The position numbers were made by a program, and so were the translations under genes. From Micromonospora rubida (GTDB lineage: Bacteria; Actinomycetota; Actinomycetes; Mycobacteriales; Micromonosporaceae): a DNA stretch of 64,000 bases. Positions 52,874 through 62,132 of this stretch are shown piece after piece (positions within the stretch are counted from its first letter, which is position 1; each line of letters starts with the position of its first letter). The stretch lies in NCBI RefSeq assembly GCF_009908295.1, contig NZ_JAAALO010000003.1:744001-808000 (forward strand), written 5' to 3'. The notes under the pieces are model-generated. The model saw only the letters and a program-made list of their open reading frames with translations, searched no databases and had not been told where the DNA came from.

Positions 52874-54046
52874 GTGACCGCTGTCAGTCTCGGTATGCCC
52901 GTCGCGCCGCTCCCCGCGCTCGCCCCGCGGCGGCTCAGCCGCCAGATCATGGTCGGCTCCGTGCCGGTCGGTGGCGGTGCGCCGGTGTCGGTGCAGTCGA
53001 TGACCACCACCCTCACCTCCGACGTCAACGCCACCCTCCAGCAGATCGCCGAGCTGACCGCGTCCGGGTGCCAGATCGTCCGGGTGGCCGTGCCGAGCCA
53101 GGACGACGTCGAGGCGCTGCCGGCGATCGCCCGCAAGTCGCAGATCCCGGTCATCGCCGACATCCACTTCCAGCCGAAGTACGTCTTCGCCGCGATCGAC
53201 GCCGGCTGCGCCGCCGTGCGGGTGAACCCGGGCAACATCCGGCAGTTCGACGACAAGGTCAAGGAGATCGCGAGGGCGGCCGGCGACGCCGGGGTGCCGA
53301 TCCGGATCGGGGTGAACGCCGGCTCGCTGGACAAGCGGCTGCTCGCCAAGTACGGCAAAGCCACCGCCGAGGCGCTGGTCGAGTCGGCGCTGTGGGAGTG
53401 CTCGCTGTTCGAGGAGCACGGCTTCCGGGACATCAAGATTTCGGTGAAGCACAACGACCCGGTGGTGATGATCCGGGCGTACCGGCAGCTCGCCGAGAAG
53501 TGCGACTACCCGCTGCACCTCGGCGTGACCGAGGCCGGGCCGGCGTTCCAGGGCACCATCAAGTCGGCGGTCGCCTTCGGCGCGCTGCTGGCCGAGGGGA
53601 TCGGCGACACGATCCGGGTCTCGCTGTCGGCCCCGCCGGTGGAGGAGATCAAGGTCGGCAACCAGATCCTGGAGTCGCTGGGGCTGCGCGAGCGGGGTCT
53701 GGAGATCGTCTCCTGCCCGTCCTGCGGCCGGGCCCAGGTCGACGTCTACAAGCTGGCCGAGGAGGTCACGGCCGGCCTGGAAGGGCTGCCGGTGCCGCTG
53801 CGGGTGGCCGTGATGGGCTGCGTCGTCAACGGCCCGGGCGAGGCCCGCGAGGCCGACCTCGGCGTCGCCTCCGGCAACGGCAAGGGGCAGATCTTCGTCA
53901 AGGGCAAGGTCGTCAAGACCGTCCCGGAGGCGCAGATCGTGGAAACCCTGATCGAGGAGGCGCTGCGGATCGCCGACGAGATGGGCGCGGAACTCCCCGA
54001 AGAGCTGCGGAGCCTGGTCCCAGGAGCCACGGTCACGGTCCACTGA
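52874..54046 (+). CDS. ispG: (E)-4-hydroxy-3-methylbut-2-enyl-diphosphate synthase
   Basis: Penultimate step of the MEP pathway; an iron-sulfur reductase. The 390-residue protein has a TIM-barrel part ([11 protein letters not shown], then RVNPGN). The [4Fe-4S] ligands are Cys281 and Cys284 in SCPSCGR, and Cys316 with Glu323 in GCVVNGPGE. Two GTG starts are possible. The one at 52874 lies eight bases from a GGTGAG ribosome-binding sequence, whereas 52865 has almost no spacing. It ends at the long hairpin at 54101. Confidence 0.95.
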   Translation: MTAVSLGMPVAPLPALAPRRLSRQIMVGSVPVGGGAPVSVQSMTTTLTSDVNATLQQIAELTASGCQIVRVAVPSQDDVEALPAIARKSQIPVIADIHFQPKYVFAAIDAGCAAVRVNPGNIRQFDDKVKEIARAAGDAGVPIRIGVNAGSLDKRLLAKYGKATAEALVESALWECSLFEEHGFRDIKISVKHNDPVVMIRAYRQLAEKCDYPLHLGVTEAGPAFQGTIKSAVAFGALLAEGIGDTIRVSLSAPPVEEIKVGNQILESLGLRERGLEIVSCPSCGRAQVDVYKLAEEVTAGLEGLPVPLRVAVMGCVVNGPGEAREADLGVASGNGKGQIFVKGKVVKTVPEAQIVETLIEEALRIADEMGAELPEELRSLVPGATVTVH

Positions 54047-54100
54047 CCCACCCACCTGGGCCCACCCCGCGCCCGAGCGCCCCGCGCCCGAGCGCGGCGT

Positions 54101-54160
54101 GCAAATTCAGAGAAAGAGTGGCCACCCGCACGCGGGTGGCCACTCTTTCTCTGAATTTGC
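54101..54160. terminator. Very long perfect hairpin (28 bp) between convergent genes
   Basis: Arms 54101-54128 and 54133-54160 pair without a mismatch around a CACG loop, and the outer half is AT-rich. It serves both ispG (+) and the PadR gene (-). Confidence 0.8.
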
Positions 54161-54200
54161 GCTGGAGTTGGAGCGGGAGTTGGAGCGGGGACGGGGTGGG

Positions 54201-54797
54201 TTAGTCGGATTCGGCGAGGATGGCGTAGAGCTTGCGGCGGGTCTCGGCGAGGACCTGGGCCGCCCGTTCCCGCTGGTCGTCGGTGCCGGTCGTCATCACC
54301 TGGCGCAGCGCCTGCATCGCCTGGTTGCCGGCGTCGCGGATGTCGTGCCAACTGTTGACCGTGTCCTCGGCGAACTCGCCCCACGGCGGGGCCTGTGCCG
54401 CCCCCTCGGCCTCGGCGCGGCCCGCCTCGGTGACCGTGAACCGCTTCCGGCCGCCGCCGGCCTCCTCGGTCGCGACGGTGACGACGCCCTCGTCTTCCAG
54501 GAGCTGGAGCGTCGGGTAGATCGACCCGGGGCTGGGCCGCCAGGCCCCGCCGGTGCGGGAGTCGAGTTCCTGGATCATCTCGTACCCGTGCATGGGCCGC
54601 TCGGTGAGCAGGGCCAGCACGGCCGCCCGCACGTTGGGCCGACGCCCTCGGCCCCGGTGACCCCCCCGGCCGCCGCCATGCCCGTGTGGACCGGGTGGGA
54701 ACGGCGGCCCGGGGGGACCGGGCGGGAACGGCGGGAAGCCGAAGCCGCGCATCCGGGCCTCGTGCTCACGTACGTGCATTCGTTGGTGGAAACCCAT
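54201..54797 (-). CDS. PadR-family transcriptional regulator
   Basis: A 198-residue dimeric repressor. The winged helix (about residues 55-120) shows NVRAAVLALLTERPMHGYEMIQ and GSIYPTLQLLEDEGVV, then a GRKRFTVTEAG wing. A C-terminal helical dimerisation part follows. The first ~55 residues are His/Gly/Pro-rich (GPPGPPFPPGPHGHGGG), perhaps metal-binding and unusual for PadR. A strong AAGGAG ribosome-binding site selects the ATG at 54797. The palindromes at 54825-54845 are probable autoregulatory sites. It is divergent from the GNAT gene at 54983. Confidence 0.9.
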   Translation of the reverse strand: MGFHQRMHVREHEARMRGFGFPPFPPGPPGPPFPPGPHGHGGGRGGHRGRGRRPNVRAAVLALLTERPMHGYEMIQELDSRTGGAWRPSPGSIYPTLQLLEDEGVVTVATEEAGGGRKRFTVTEAGRAEAEGAAQAPPWGEFAEDTVNSWHDIRDAGNQAMQALRQVMTTGTDDQRERAAQVLAETRRKLYAILAESD

Positions 54798-54824
54798 CAG
54801 GGTTCTCCTTCCGTGTTCTGTCGC

Positions 54825-54845
54825 TGATGCATCAACGATATATCG
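54825..54845. promoter_or_regulatory. Paired palindromes in the PadR promoter
   Basis: TGATGCATCA (54825-54834) and CGATATATCG (54836-54845) are both perfect inverted repeats, one base apart, about 30 bases upstream of the PadR start. This is a typical position for autorepression. Confidence 0.5.
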
Positions 54846-54969
54846 GCAACGTGTCGCCGACAAGCTTTCGTGTTGTCGGACATGTATCGGGGGTGGCGCG
54901 GCTCGACGTCTGGTGTACCGGTCCCGGTGGGGCTCGGCACTCGGCCGGCGAGGCGGCGGGGTGATCTGG

Positions 54970-54975
54970 CAGGCT
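54970..54975 (+). promoter_or_regulatory. -10 box (CAGGCT) of the GNAT/DUF4081 gene, leaderless
   Basis: TCTGGCAGGCTGG, identical in core to the Nudix promoter at 7075, with 7 bases to the GTG at 54983. Confidence 0.5.
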
Positions 54976-54982
54976 GGTAACC

Positions 54983-55822
54983 GTGCTGACGATGCCGGTG
55001 CGGCAACTCGGGGAATCGGAGCGGCGCGCGGTCGAGCGGCTGCTCGACCTCGACCCGTTCGCGGGCGCGCAGGTCGCCGAGCGGGTCGCCGCGCGCGGGC
55101 TGGCCTGGTGGCGGGCCGAGGGCCGGATCCTGGGGTACGGAGCGCGCCGCAGCCTGGAGTCGATCTGCTGGCTCGGCGGCAACCTCACCCCCGTGCTCGC
55201 CTCGGAGCCCGCCGTCGCCGCCTACGCCGAACTGCTCTCCGCCGAGGAGCGTCTCTGCTCCTCCATCGTCGGCCGGGCCGACGCGGTGCTCGGGCTCTGG
55301 GACCGGCTCTGCGGGCACTGGGGGCCGGCCCGCGATGTCCGCCCCAACCAGCCGCTGCTGGCAGCCGACGAGCTGCCGTCGGTGGTCGTCGACCCCGACG
55401 TGCGACTGGTACGACCCGACGAGATCGACCGGCTCTTCCCGGCGGCAGTGGCCATGTACACCGAGGAGGTCGGCGTCTCACCGCTGGCCGAGGACGGCGG
55501 GCACGGCTACCGGAGGCGGGTCACCGACCTGGTCCGGGCCGGTCGGGCGTACGCCCGGTTCGTCGACGGCCAGGTGGTGTTCAAGGCCGAGCTGGCGGTG
55601 GTGACCCGGCGTACCGCGCAGGTCCAGGGGGTCTGGGTGTCGCCGGAGTGGCGCGGCCGGGGGCTCGCCACGGCGGCGATGGCGGCGGTGACCCGGGACG
55701 CCCTGCTGCGGGTCGCCCCGACGGTCAGCCTGTACGTCAACGACTTCAACCTGCCTGCCCGCCGCGTCTACGAGCGCTGCGGCTTCCGCCCGGTCGGCAC
55801 CCTCGCCACAGTGCTGTTCTGA
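54983..55822 (+). CDS. GNAT acetyltransferase with DUF4081 N-terminal domain
   Basis: A 279-residue two-domain protein. Residues 1-125 are DUF4081-like (RRAVERLLDLDPFAGAQVAER, then GGNLTPV). Residues 135-279 are a GNAT fold with VWVSPEWRGRGLATAAMAAV, the acetyl-CoA loop, and NDFNLPARRVYERCGF. A related gene lies beside ispG in mycobacteria, which supports conserved linkage. The substrate is unknown. Confidence 0.88.
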   Translation: MLTMPVRQLGESERRAVERLLDLDPFAGAQVAERVAARGLAWWRAEGRILGYGARRSLESICWLGGNLTPVLASEPAVAAYAELLSAEERLCSSIVGRADAVLGLWDRLCGHWGPARDVRPNQPLLAADELPSVVVDPDVRLVRPDEIDRLFPAAVAMYTEEVGVSPLAEDGGHGYRRRVTDLVRAGRAYARFVDGQVVFKAELAVVTRRTAQVQGVWVSPEWRGRGLATAAMAAVTRDALLRVAPTVSLYVNDFNLPARRVYERCGFRPVGTLATVLF

Positions 55823-55892
55823 GGGTGCGGGGAAGCTCCCTCCGCTGACGCCCGCGCCTGACCGGGCTCCCCGGCGTCTCCTTCTGGCGTTC

Positions 55893-55947
55893 CCTTCCGG
55901 CGGCCTTCCGGCGGCCTTCCGGCGGCCCTCCGGCGGCCCTCCGGCGG
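55893..55947. repeat. Five tandem 11-bp units
   Basis: The unit CCTTCCGGCGG is repeated three times, and two more copies have CCC for CCT. It lies upstream of the double ABC exporter gene. Confidence 0.8.
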
Positions 55948-55969
55948 TCCGGGGCTGGCTCCGGCGGCG

Positions 55970-55984
55970 TACCCCGATGGGGTA
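55970..55984. promoter_or_regulatory. TACCCC-GAT-GGGGTA palindrome upstream of the ABC gene
   Basis: A perfect 6-bp inverted repeat with a 3-base centre, about 70 bases before the ATG at 56056 and overlapping a possible TAAATG -10 element. It may be an operator. Confidence 0.4.
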
Positions 55985-56055
55985 AATGCGTTGAACGGCG
56001 CGGCCGGATCACGCAGGGTGGAGGCACCGCCGCCCCGGAGTCCGGAGGGACCGAC

Positions 56056-59000
56056 ATGCGCCTTTTCCGTGACCTGTGGGCCACCTCGGCTCGCCGGATG
56101 ACGGTCGTCGCCGTGCTGATCGTGCTCGGCGGCACCGGCCAGGCCGCCGCGGCGGCGCTCGCCGGCCCGGTGCTGGTGCACCGCTCGGAGGCGCTGTTCG
56201 CCGTCCTCGCGGTGGCGCTCTGCGCCGCGGTCGTCACCGACCTCGCCATCGGGCTGGTGATGGCCGGGCTGACCGCGGACTGGTCCGCCGACGTCCGGCG
56301 GCGGCTGTGCCGGGTGGCGTTCGGGCAGGACCTGCCCACCCTGGAGGGGACGCCGGTCGGGGAGCTGCTGGACCGGATCGACGGGGACGTCTACCAGGTG
56401 GCCTCCGAGGTGCGCGGGCACGGCGTACGGATCGCCCAGCTGTCCGCCACGGGCCTGCTCTCCACGGTCGTCGCCCTGGTGGTCTGGTGGCCGGCCGGGG
56501 TGAGCATGCTCGCGCTGACTGCGCTGCTCGCGGTCGTGCTGCGCCGGCCGACCCGGCGGATCGCCCCGGCCCGGATGGCCGAGGAGGAGGCCTGGACGGA
56601 CCTCGCCGCCGTGATGGAGGAGGCAGTCCACGGCCAGGACGACGTGCGCACCAGCCTGGCCCGGCCGTACGTGCTGCGGCTCTATGCCCGGCGGGCCGCC
56701 GAGGTGCTGGCCCGGGGGCGGCTGGTGTGGCGGATGTCGGCGGCGGTCACCGCCGTCGGCGCCGGGGTCATCCGGGTCGGCATCGTCGGGGTGGTCCTCG
56801 GCGGGGCCTGGGCGCTGGCCTCCGGCCGGATCGACGCGGCCCGGCTGACCGCCGTCTGGCTGCTGGTGCTCGCCTTCGGCGCGACCGTCGAGCACATCAG
56901 CCGGATGGTGCCCGAGCTGCAGTATGCTCTCGGCGCCTGGGGGCGGGTGCAGCTTCTCCAGGACGCCCGGCAGGAACCGACCGGCGGCCGGGAGCCCGTC
57001 GAGGGTGACCTCATCATCCGGAACCTCACCTTCCGCTACCCGCAGGGCGGGGCGGAGGGCGACCGCGCGCCGGCGCTGCGCGACGTCTCGCTGACCTTCG
57101 TCCGGGGCCGGTCGTACGCCCTGGTCGGGCGGACCGGGTCCGGCAAGTCCACCCTGGCCAAGGTGCTCACCCGGGCGGTGGACCTGCCGCGCGGCACCGT
57201 CCTGCTCGGCGGGGAGGACCTGCTCGACCTGGACGTCGAGCGGCTGCGCCGGTGGGTGGCCGTGGTGTCGCAGCGCACGGAGATCCTGGCCGGCACGCTC
57301 GCCGAGAACGTCGCCCTGTTCGACCCGGACCTGCTCGACGACGCCGCCCGGGCGCTGCGCGAGCTGGGTCTGGCCGGTTGGATCGCCGAGCTGCCCGACG
57401 GCCTGGACACCCGGCTCGGTGAGGGTGGGCACGTGCTGTCCGCCGGGCAGGAGCAACTCGTCGCGTTCGCCCGGATCCTGGTCCGCGACCCGCACGTGGT
57501 GATCCTCGACGAGGCCACCGCCCGGCTGGACCCGGTCACCGAGACGCTGGTGCAGCGGGCCACCGAGCGGCTGCTCACCGACCGGATCGGCATCGTCATC
57601 GCCCACCGGCTCTCCTCGGTCCGCAGCTGCGACGAGGTGGTGGTGCTGGCCGACGGGGCGGTGGTCGAGGCCGGCCCGCTGCGCTCCTCGAAGCGGTTCG
57701 CCGAGTTGCTGGCCGTCAGCCACGCCGCCGCGTACGCCGAGGCGGGGGCTGCCGGGCGGGGCGGCGGCACGGCGCTGCTGACCGATCCGCCACCGGCCCC
57801 GACCCCGGGTGCCGGTCCCGCCGGGGCGAGCGCGCCGGCCGGCGTGGCCCGGGCGAAGGTCGAGCCGCCCCCGCTGTCGCCCGCCCGGGCGAAGGTCGAG
57901 CCGCCTCCGCTACCGCCGACGCCGCCCGCCCGGACGATGCGGGAGATCCTGCGCCTGACCACCAACGATCCCCGGTACGGCCTGACCGCGATCGCGTTGT
58001 TCGGGTTCGGGGGGCTGCTGGGCCTGGACGGCTCGGTGCTGCCCTGGCTCTGGGCCGACCTGGTGAACGGCTCCGGCGGGCCCTGGTGGCCGGCGGTCGG
58101 GATCGTGACCGCGCTGTTGGTGACCATGCCGGTGCCCTACCTGACCGGCGTCTGGTTCCCCAACTGGTGGGTCCGTCAGCAGCTGCGGATCAGCCTGCGG
58201 CTGGTGCACGGGCAGACCGGCCCGCGCCGGATCAGCGGGCACACCCCGGCCGAGGTGGTCGCCCAGGGCGGCGACACCGAACGGGTGGTGATCCTCGCCG
58301 ACAACCTGCTCGACCAGGGCATCGTCGTGCTCATGGTGGTCGGCATGACCCTGGTGTCCGGCAGCCTCGTCCCGGCCGCGTTCTTCGTCGGGACGATGGT
58401 CGTCTCCGGGCTCGCGGCGACGCTGTTCGGGCCGCGCCTGGAACGGTCCGCCCGGGCCACCGTCGCGGCCCGGGCGGCGTTCGCCACCTCGCTGGTGTCG
58501 TCGCTGTCGGCCGCCCGCACGGTGAAGCTCGCCGGCGCCACCCGGCCGGTGCTGGGCCGCCTCGCCGACCTCGACGCGACCCGCAGCGAGCGGCAGCGTC
58601 GGGAGATCTCCGTACAGGTCTGGTCCCGTTCCACGCCGGCCCTGGTCAGCGGCCTGCTGCCGATCGGCGCCTGGGCGCTCTACCTCAGCGGCGGCCTGTC
58701 CGCCGGGGCCACCCTGGTCGCGGTGTCCACCCTCGGCGCGGCCCGCTGGTTCGCGTGGACCACGGCATCCCTGGTCTCCCAGCTCCCGTCGGCCCGGGTG
58801 TGGACGCGCCGGACGGTGGCGATGGCCGGGGTGGGGACGTACTCGGCGCCGGTGGACGGGGTGGACCTGGCCGCCGGGACCGCGTCCGCGCCCGAGCCGC
58901 CGCCCCGGCACCCGCTGCGCCGGCTGGACCTGGTCGGCTTCGGCGCGCTGCACACCGACGGGACGCTCGCCGTCCGCGACGTCGACCTGACCGTCGAACG

Positions 59001-59598
59001 CGGCCAGCTCGTGCTCGTCGTCGGGCCGGTCGGCTCCGGCAAGTCCTCGCTGTTGCGTGCCCTGGCCGGGATCGTGCACCACACGGGCGTGCTGCGCTGG
59101 AACTCCGAGCCGGTCACCGCACCGGAGCTGTTCCTGCGTCCCCAGCAGGTCGGCTACGTCGGCCAGCTCCCCCGGGTGCTCTCCGGCACGGTCCGCGACA
59201 ACGTCGCGCTCGGCCACGACGTGGACGCGGCCGGCGCGGTGTCGACCGCCCAGCTCGACCACGACCTGGCCGCCGCCGGGGGCGGGCTCGGGCTGCTCAT
59301 CGGGCACAAGGGGACCCGGCTCTCCGGCGGGCAGCTCCAGCGGCTGGCGCTGGCCCGGGCGCTGGCTCCGCGTACGGAGTTGCTGGTCGCGGACGACGTG
59401 TCGTCGGCGCTGGACGTCACGACGGAGCTGGAGCTGTGGGCGGCGCTGCGGGAGCGCGGGGTGACGGTGGTCGGCTCGACGTCGAAGCGGGCGGCGCTGG
59501 TCCGGGCCGACCAGGTGGTGGTGCTTGTCGGCGGGACGGTGGCGGCCCGGGGCCCGTGGCGGGACCTGGAGGACGACTGGGGCCACCTGGCGGGCTGA
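56056..59598 (+). CDS. Single-chain double ABC exporter (type IV fold)
   Basis: An 1180-residue fusion of two half-exporters, each a six-helix membrane domain followed by an ATPase. First ATPase: Walker A GRTGSGKST (about 358), signature LSAGQEQ and Walker B VVILDEAT. A Pro/Ala linker with two copies of ARAKVEPPPL near 600-625 leads to the second half: Walker A GPVGSGKSS, signature LSGGQLQ and Walker B LLVADDVSS. The second Walker B has Asp in place of the catalytic Glu, so one ATP site is probably degenerate, as in heterodimeric exporters. The substrate is unknown. A GGAGGGA ribosome-binding site supports the start. Confidence 0.92.
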   Translation: MRLFRDLWATSARRMTVVAVLIVLGGTGQAAAAALAGPVLVHRSEALFAVLAVALCAAVVTDLAIGLVMAGLTADWSADVRRRLCRVAFGQDLPTLEGTPVGELLDRIDGDVYQVASEVRGHGVRIAQLSATGLLSTVVALVVWWPAGVSMLALTALLAVVLRRPTRRIAPARMAEEEAWTDLAAVMEEAVHGQDDVRTSLARPYVLRLYARRAAEVLARGRLVWRMSAAVTAVGAGVIRVGIVGVVLGGAWALASGRIDAARLTAVWLLVLAFGATVEHISRMVPELQYALGAWGRVQLLQDARQEPTGGREPVEGDLIIRNLTFRYPQGGAEGDRAPALRDVSLTFVRGRSYALVGRTGSGKSTLAKVLTRAVDLPRGTVLLGGEDLLDLDVERLRRWVAVVSQRTEILAGTLAENVALFDPDLLDDAARALRELGLAGWIAELPDGLDTRLGEGGHVLSAGQEQLVAFARILVRDPHVVILDEATARLDPVTETLVQRATERLLTDRIGIVIAHRLSSVRSCDEVVVLADGAVVEAGPLRSSKRFAELLAVSHAAAYAEAGAAGRGGGTALLTDPPPAPTPGAGPAGASAPAGVARAKVEPPPLSPARAKVEPPPLPPTPPARTMREILRLTTNDPRYGLTAIALFGFGGLLGLDGSVLPWLWADLVNGSGGPWWPAVGIVTALLVTMPVPYLTGVWFPNWWVRQQLRISLRLVHGQTGPRRISGHTPAEVVAQGGDTERVVILADNLLDQGIVVLMVVGMTLVSGSLVPAAFFVGTMVVSGLAATLFGPRLERSARATVAARAAFATSLVSSLSAARTVKLAGATRPVLGRLADLDATRSERQRREISVQVWSRSTPALVSGLLPIGAWALYLSGGLSAGATLVAVSTLGAARWFAWTTASLVSQLPSARVWTRRTVAMAGVGTYSAPVDGVDLAAGTASAPEPPPRHPLRRLDLVGFGALHTDGTLAVRDVDLTVERGQLVLVVGPVGSGKSSLLRALAGIVHHTGVLRWNSEPVTAPELFLRPQQVGYVGQLPRVLSGTVRDNVALGHDVDAAGAVSTAQLDHDLAAAGGGLGLLIGHKGTRLSGGQLQRLALARALAPRTELLVADDVSSALDVTTELELWAALRERGVTVVGSTSKRAALVRADQVVVLVGGTVAARGPWRDLEDDWGHLAG

Positions 59599-59630
59599 CC
59601 GCGCCCCTTCCCCGTGCACTCCCCGCCGGA

Positions 59631-59673
59631 CCTTGGACAGTTGCCGTCGCGTGCGAACGGCAACTGTCCAAGG
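59631..59673. terminator. 17-bp hairpin between convergent genes
   Basis: Perfect arms 59631-59647 and 59657-59673 with a small inner CGC/GCG stem. It terminates the ABC gene (+) and the OYE gene (-). Confidence 0.8.
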
Positions 59674-59682
59674 TTTCCGATG

Positions 59683-60750
59683 TCAGAAGGCGCGGGCGTA
59701 CTGGTCCGGCCAGGTCGGCTCGGCGCCGAGCTCGGCCGCCGCCCGGCGGGGCCAGTACGGGTCGCGCAGCAGCTCCCGGCCGAGCAGGACCAGGTCGGCC
59801 TCCCCGCCGGCCACGATCTGCTCGGCCTGCTCGGGCTCGACGATCAGGCCGACCGCGCCGGTCGGGATCCCGGCCTCGCGGCGGATCCGCGCGGCCAGCG
59901 GCACCTGGTAGCCGGGGCCGACCGGGATGGCGGCCCGGGCGGCGGCACCGCCGGAGGAGGCGTCCACCAGGTCGACGCCGGCCGCCGCCAGCTCACCGGC
60001 GAGCACCACGCTGTCCTCGACGGTCCAGCCGCCCTCGGTCCAGTCGGTGGCGGAGATCCGGGTGAGCACCGCCACCTCCTCACCGACCGCCGCGCGGACC
60101 GCGCGGGCCACCGCGAGGGTCAGCCGCATCCGGCCGGCCTGGTCGCCGCCCCAGGCGTCGGCGCGGTGGTTGGTCAGCGGGGACAGGAACTCGTGCAGCA
60201 GGTAGCCGTGCGCCGCGTGGATCTCCACGGCGGTGAACCCGGCGTCCACCGACCGGCCGGCGGCCGTGGCGAACGCCTCGACCACGCCCTCGATGCCCGC
60301 CTCGTCGAGCGCGGTCGGCACCCGGTACCCGGGCACGAACGGCTCCGCGCCGGGGCCGACCGGGGCCCAGCCGCCGTCGGCGTCCGGCACCCCGCCGCGA
60401 TGCTCCGCCCACGGCCGGTACGTCGATGCCTTGAACCCGGCGTGCGCGAGCTGGACGGCCGGCACCGCGCCCTGCGCGGCGACGAACTCCGTGACCGGCC
60501 GCCAGGCGTCGACGTGCGCCCCGGACCAGAGCCCGGTGTCCTGAGGGCTGATCCGGCCCTCGGGCACCACGGCGGTCGCCTCGGTGATCACCAGGCCCGC
60601 CCCGCCGACCGCGCGGGAGCCGAGGTGCACCCGGTGCCAGTCGGTCGGCAGGCCGTCCGGCCCGGCGCTGTACTGGCACATCGGGGCCAGGGCGACCCGG
60701 TTGGGCAGGGTGACGCCCCGCAGCTTCAACGGGGTAAACAGGCTGCTCAT
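59683..60750 (-). CDS. Old Yellow Enzyme family NADH:flavin oxidoreductase, YqjM type
   Basis: An FMN enzyme that reduces activated C=C bonds with NAD(P)H. The 355-residue TIM barrel starts LFTPLKLRGVTLPNRVALAPMC; Cys25 is the YqjM-type flavin-tuning residue. EIHAAHGYLLHEFLSP has the two substrate-binding His residues, and VGLI with LLGRELLRDPYWP closes the barrel. The physiological substrate is unknown. It lies 36 bases downstream of the DAACS symporter gene on the same strand and may share its transcript and its control. Confidence 0.93.
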   Translation of the reverse strand: MSSLFTPLKLRGVTLPNRVALAPMCQYSAGPDGLPTDWHRVHLGSRAVGGAGLVITEATAVVPEGRISPQDTGLWSGAHVDAWRPVTEFVAAQGAVPAVQLAHAGFKASTYRPWAEHRGGVPDADGGWAPVGPGAEPFVPGYRVPTALDEAGIEGVVEAFATAAGRSVDAGFTAVEIHAAHGYLLHEFLSPLTNHRADAWGGDQAGRMRLTLAVARAVRAAVGEEVAVLTRISATDWTEGGWTVEDSVVLAGELAAAGVDLVDASSGGAAARAAIPVGPGYQVPLAARIRREAGIPTGAVGLIVEPEQAEQIVAGGEADLVLLGRELLRDPYWPRRAAAELGAEPTWPDQYARAF

Positions 60751-60786
60751 GAGGAAATCCTCTCCGGCCCGAACGCAGGGGCAGGG

Positions 60787-62088
60787 TCAGGCGGGGACGG
60801 GGATCGGGTCGTCGGTGCGGACTGGGGCGTCCGGCTCGATCAGGTCGCGCCGGCCGGCCGAGTCGTACGCGGCCCGGTCGAGGGTGCCCTCGCGGGCGGC
60901 GACGATGGTCGGGACGACGGCCTGACCGGCCACGTTGGTGGCGGTGCGGATCATGTCCAGGATCGGGTCGATGGCCAGCAGCAGGCCGGCGCCGGCCAGC
61001 GGCAGGCCCAGGGTGCTCAGGGTCAGCGTGAGCATCACGATCGCGCCGGTCAGGCCGGCGGTGGCCGCCGAGCCGACCACGGAGACGAACGCGATCAACA
61101 GGTAGTCGCCGACGCCGAGGTCCACCCCGAAGACCTGCGCGACGAAGATCGCCGCGAGGGCCGGGTAGATCGCCGCGCAGCCGTCCATCTTCGTGGTGGC
61201 ACCGAACGGCACCGCGAACGAGGCATAGTCGCGGGGGACGCCGAGGCGCTCGACGGAACGCTGGGTCACCGGCATCGTGCCGACCGAGGAGCGGGAGACG
61301 AAGGCCAGCTCGATGGCCGGCCAGGCGCCGGCGAAGAAGCGCAGCGGGTTGAGCCGGCCCGCGACGGCCAGCAGCAGCGGGTAGACCACGAACAGCACGA
61401 TCGCGCAGCCGACGTACACGGCGGTGGTGAACTTCGCGAGCGGGGCCAGCAGGTCCCAGCCGTACGAGGCGACGGCGTGACCGATCAGGCCGAGGGTGCC
61501 GATCGGGGCGAGCCGGATCACCCACCACAGCGCCTTCTGCACGATGGCCAGCAGCGACCGGTTCAGCGCCACGAACGGCTCGGCGGCCTCGCCGACCAGC
61601 AGCGCGGCGGCACCCACCACCAGCGCCAGGAAGACGATCTGGAGCACGTTGCCCTCGACGAACGCGCCGACCGGGTTGGTCGGCACGATGCCGGTGAGGA
61701 AGTCCGTCCACGAGCCGGTGGCCTTCGGCGGGGCGGCCCCGCCGACGTCCAGGGTGACGCCCCGGCCCGGGTCGGTGAGCAGGCCGAGGCCGATGCCGAT
61801 GCCGACCGCGATCAGGGCGGTGACGCCGAACCAGAGCAGCGTCTTCAGCGCCAGCCGGGCGGCGTTGGCCACGCCGCGCAGGCTGACCACGCTGACCACG
61901 ATGGCGGTGAAGACCAGCGGCGGCACGGCCAGCTTGAGCAACTGGACGAAGAGGCCGCCGACGGTGTCGAGGGTGCTGGCCAGCCAGCTCAGGTCGTTGG
62001 CGCGGGCGAGGAAGCCCAGCGCCACGCCGAGGACGAGGCCGAGCAGGATCTGCACGGAGAAGGGGAACTTGCGCAGGGCGGAAGCCAT
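60787..62088 (-). CDS. DAACS-family sodium/proton symporter, probable cystine (TcyP-like) transporter
   Basis: A 433-residue membrane protein with about eight helices and two re-entrant loops. The first serine-rich loop is SRSSVGTMPVTQRS (about 275-290) and the NMDGT-like motif reads KMDGCAAIY. This family imports glutamate, aspartate, serine or cystine. Because a Cys-type leader peptide lies 44 bases upstream, cystine is the best guess. The Asp/Arg residues of the substrate site were not checked by alignment. An OYE gene follows in the same direction. Confidence 0.85.
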   Translation of the reverse strand: MASALRKFPFSVQILLGLVLGVALGFLARANDLSWLASTLDTVGGLFVQLLKLAVPPLVFTAIVVSVVSLRGVANAARLALKTLLWFGVTALIAVGIGIGLGLLTDPGRGVTLDVGGAAPPKATGSWTDFLTGIVPTNPVGAFVEGNVLQIVFLALVVGAAALLVGEAAEPFVALNRSLLAIVQKALWWVIRLAPIGTLGLIGHAVASYGWDLLAPLAKFTTAVYVGCAIVLFVVYPLLLAVAGRLNPLRFFAGAWPAIELAFVSRSSVGTMPVTQRSVERLGVPRDYASFAVPFGATTKMDGCAAIYPALAAIFVAQVFGVDLGVGDYLLIAFVSVVGSAATAGLTGAIVMLTLTLSTLGLPLAGAGLLLAIDPILDMIRTATNVAGQAVVPTIVAAREGTLDRAAYDSAGRRDLIEPDAPVRTDDPIPVPA

Positions 62089-62132
62089 GAGGATGCGTCC
62101 AAGGGGTCTGGGGGTGGTCGGTCGGGCGGGCG

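Noticed and set aside
54798..54863. A longer PadR protein starting at 54863
   Set aside because: The AAGGAG ribosome-binding site lies directly before the ATG at 54797, and the extra codons span the operator-like palindromes.
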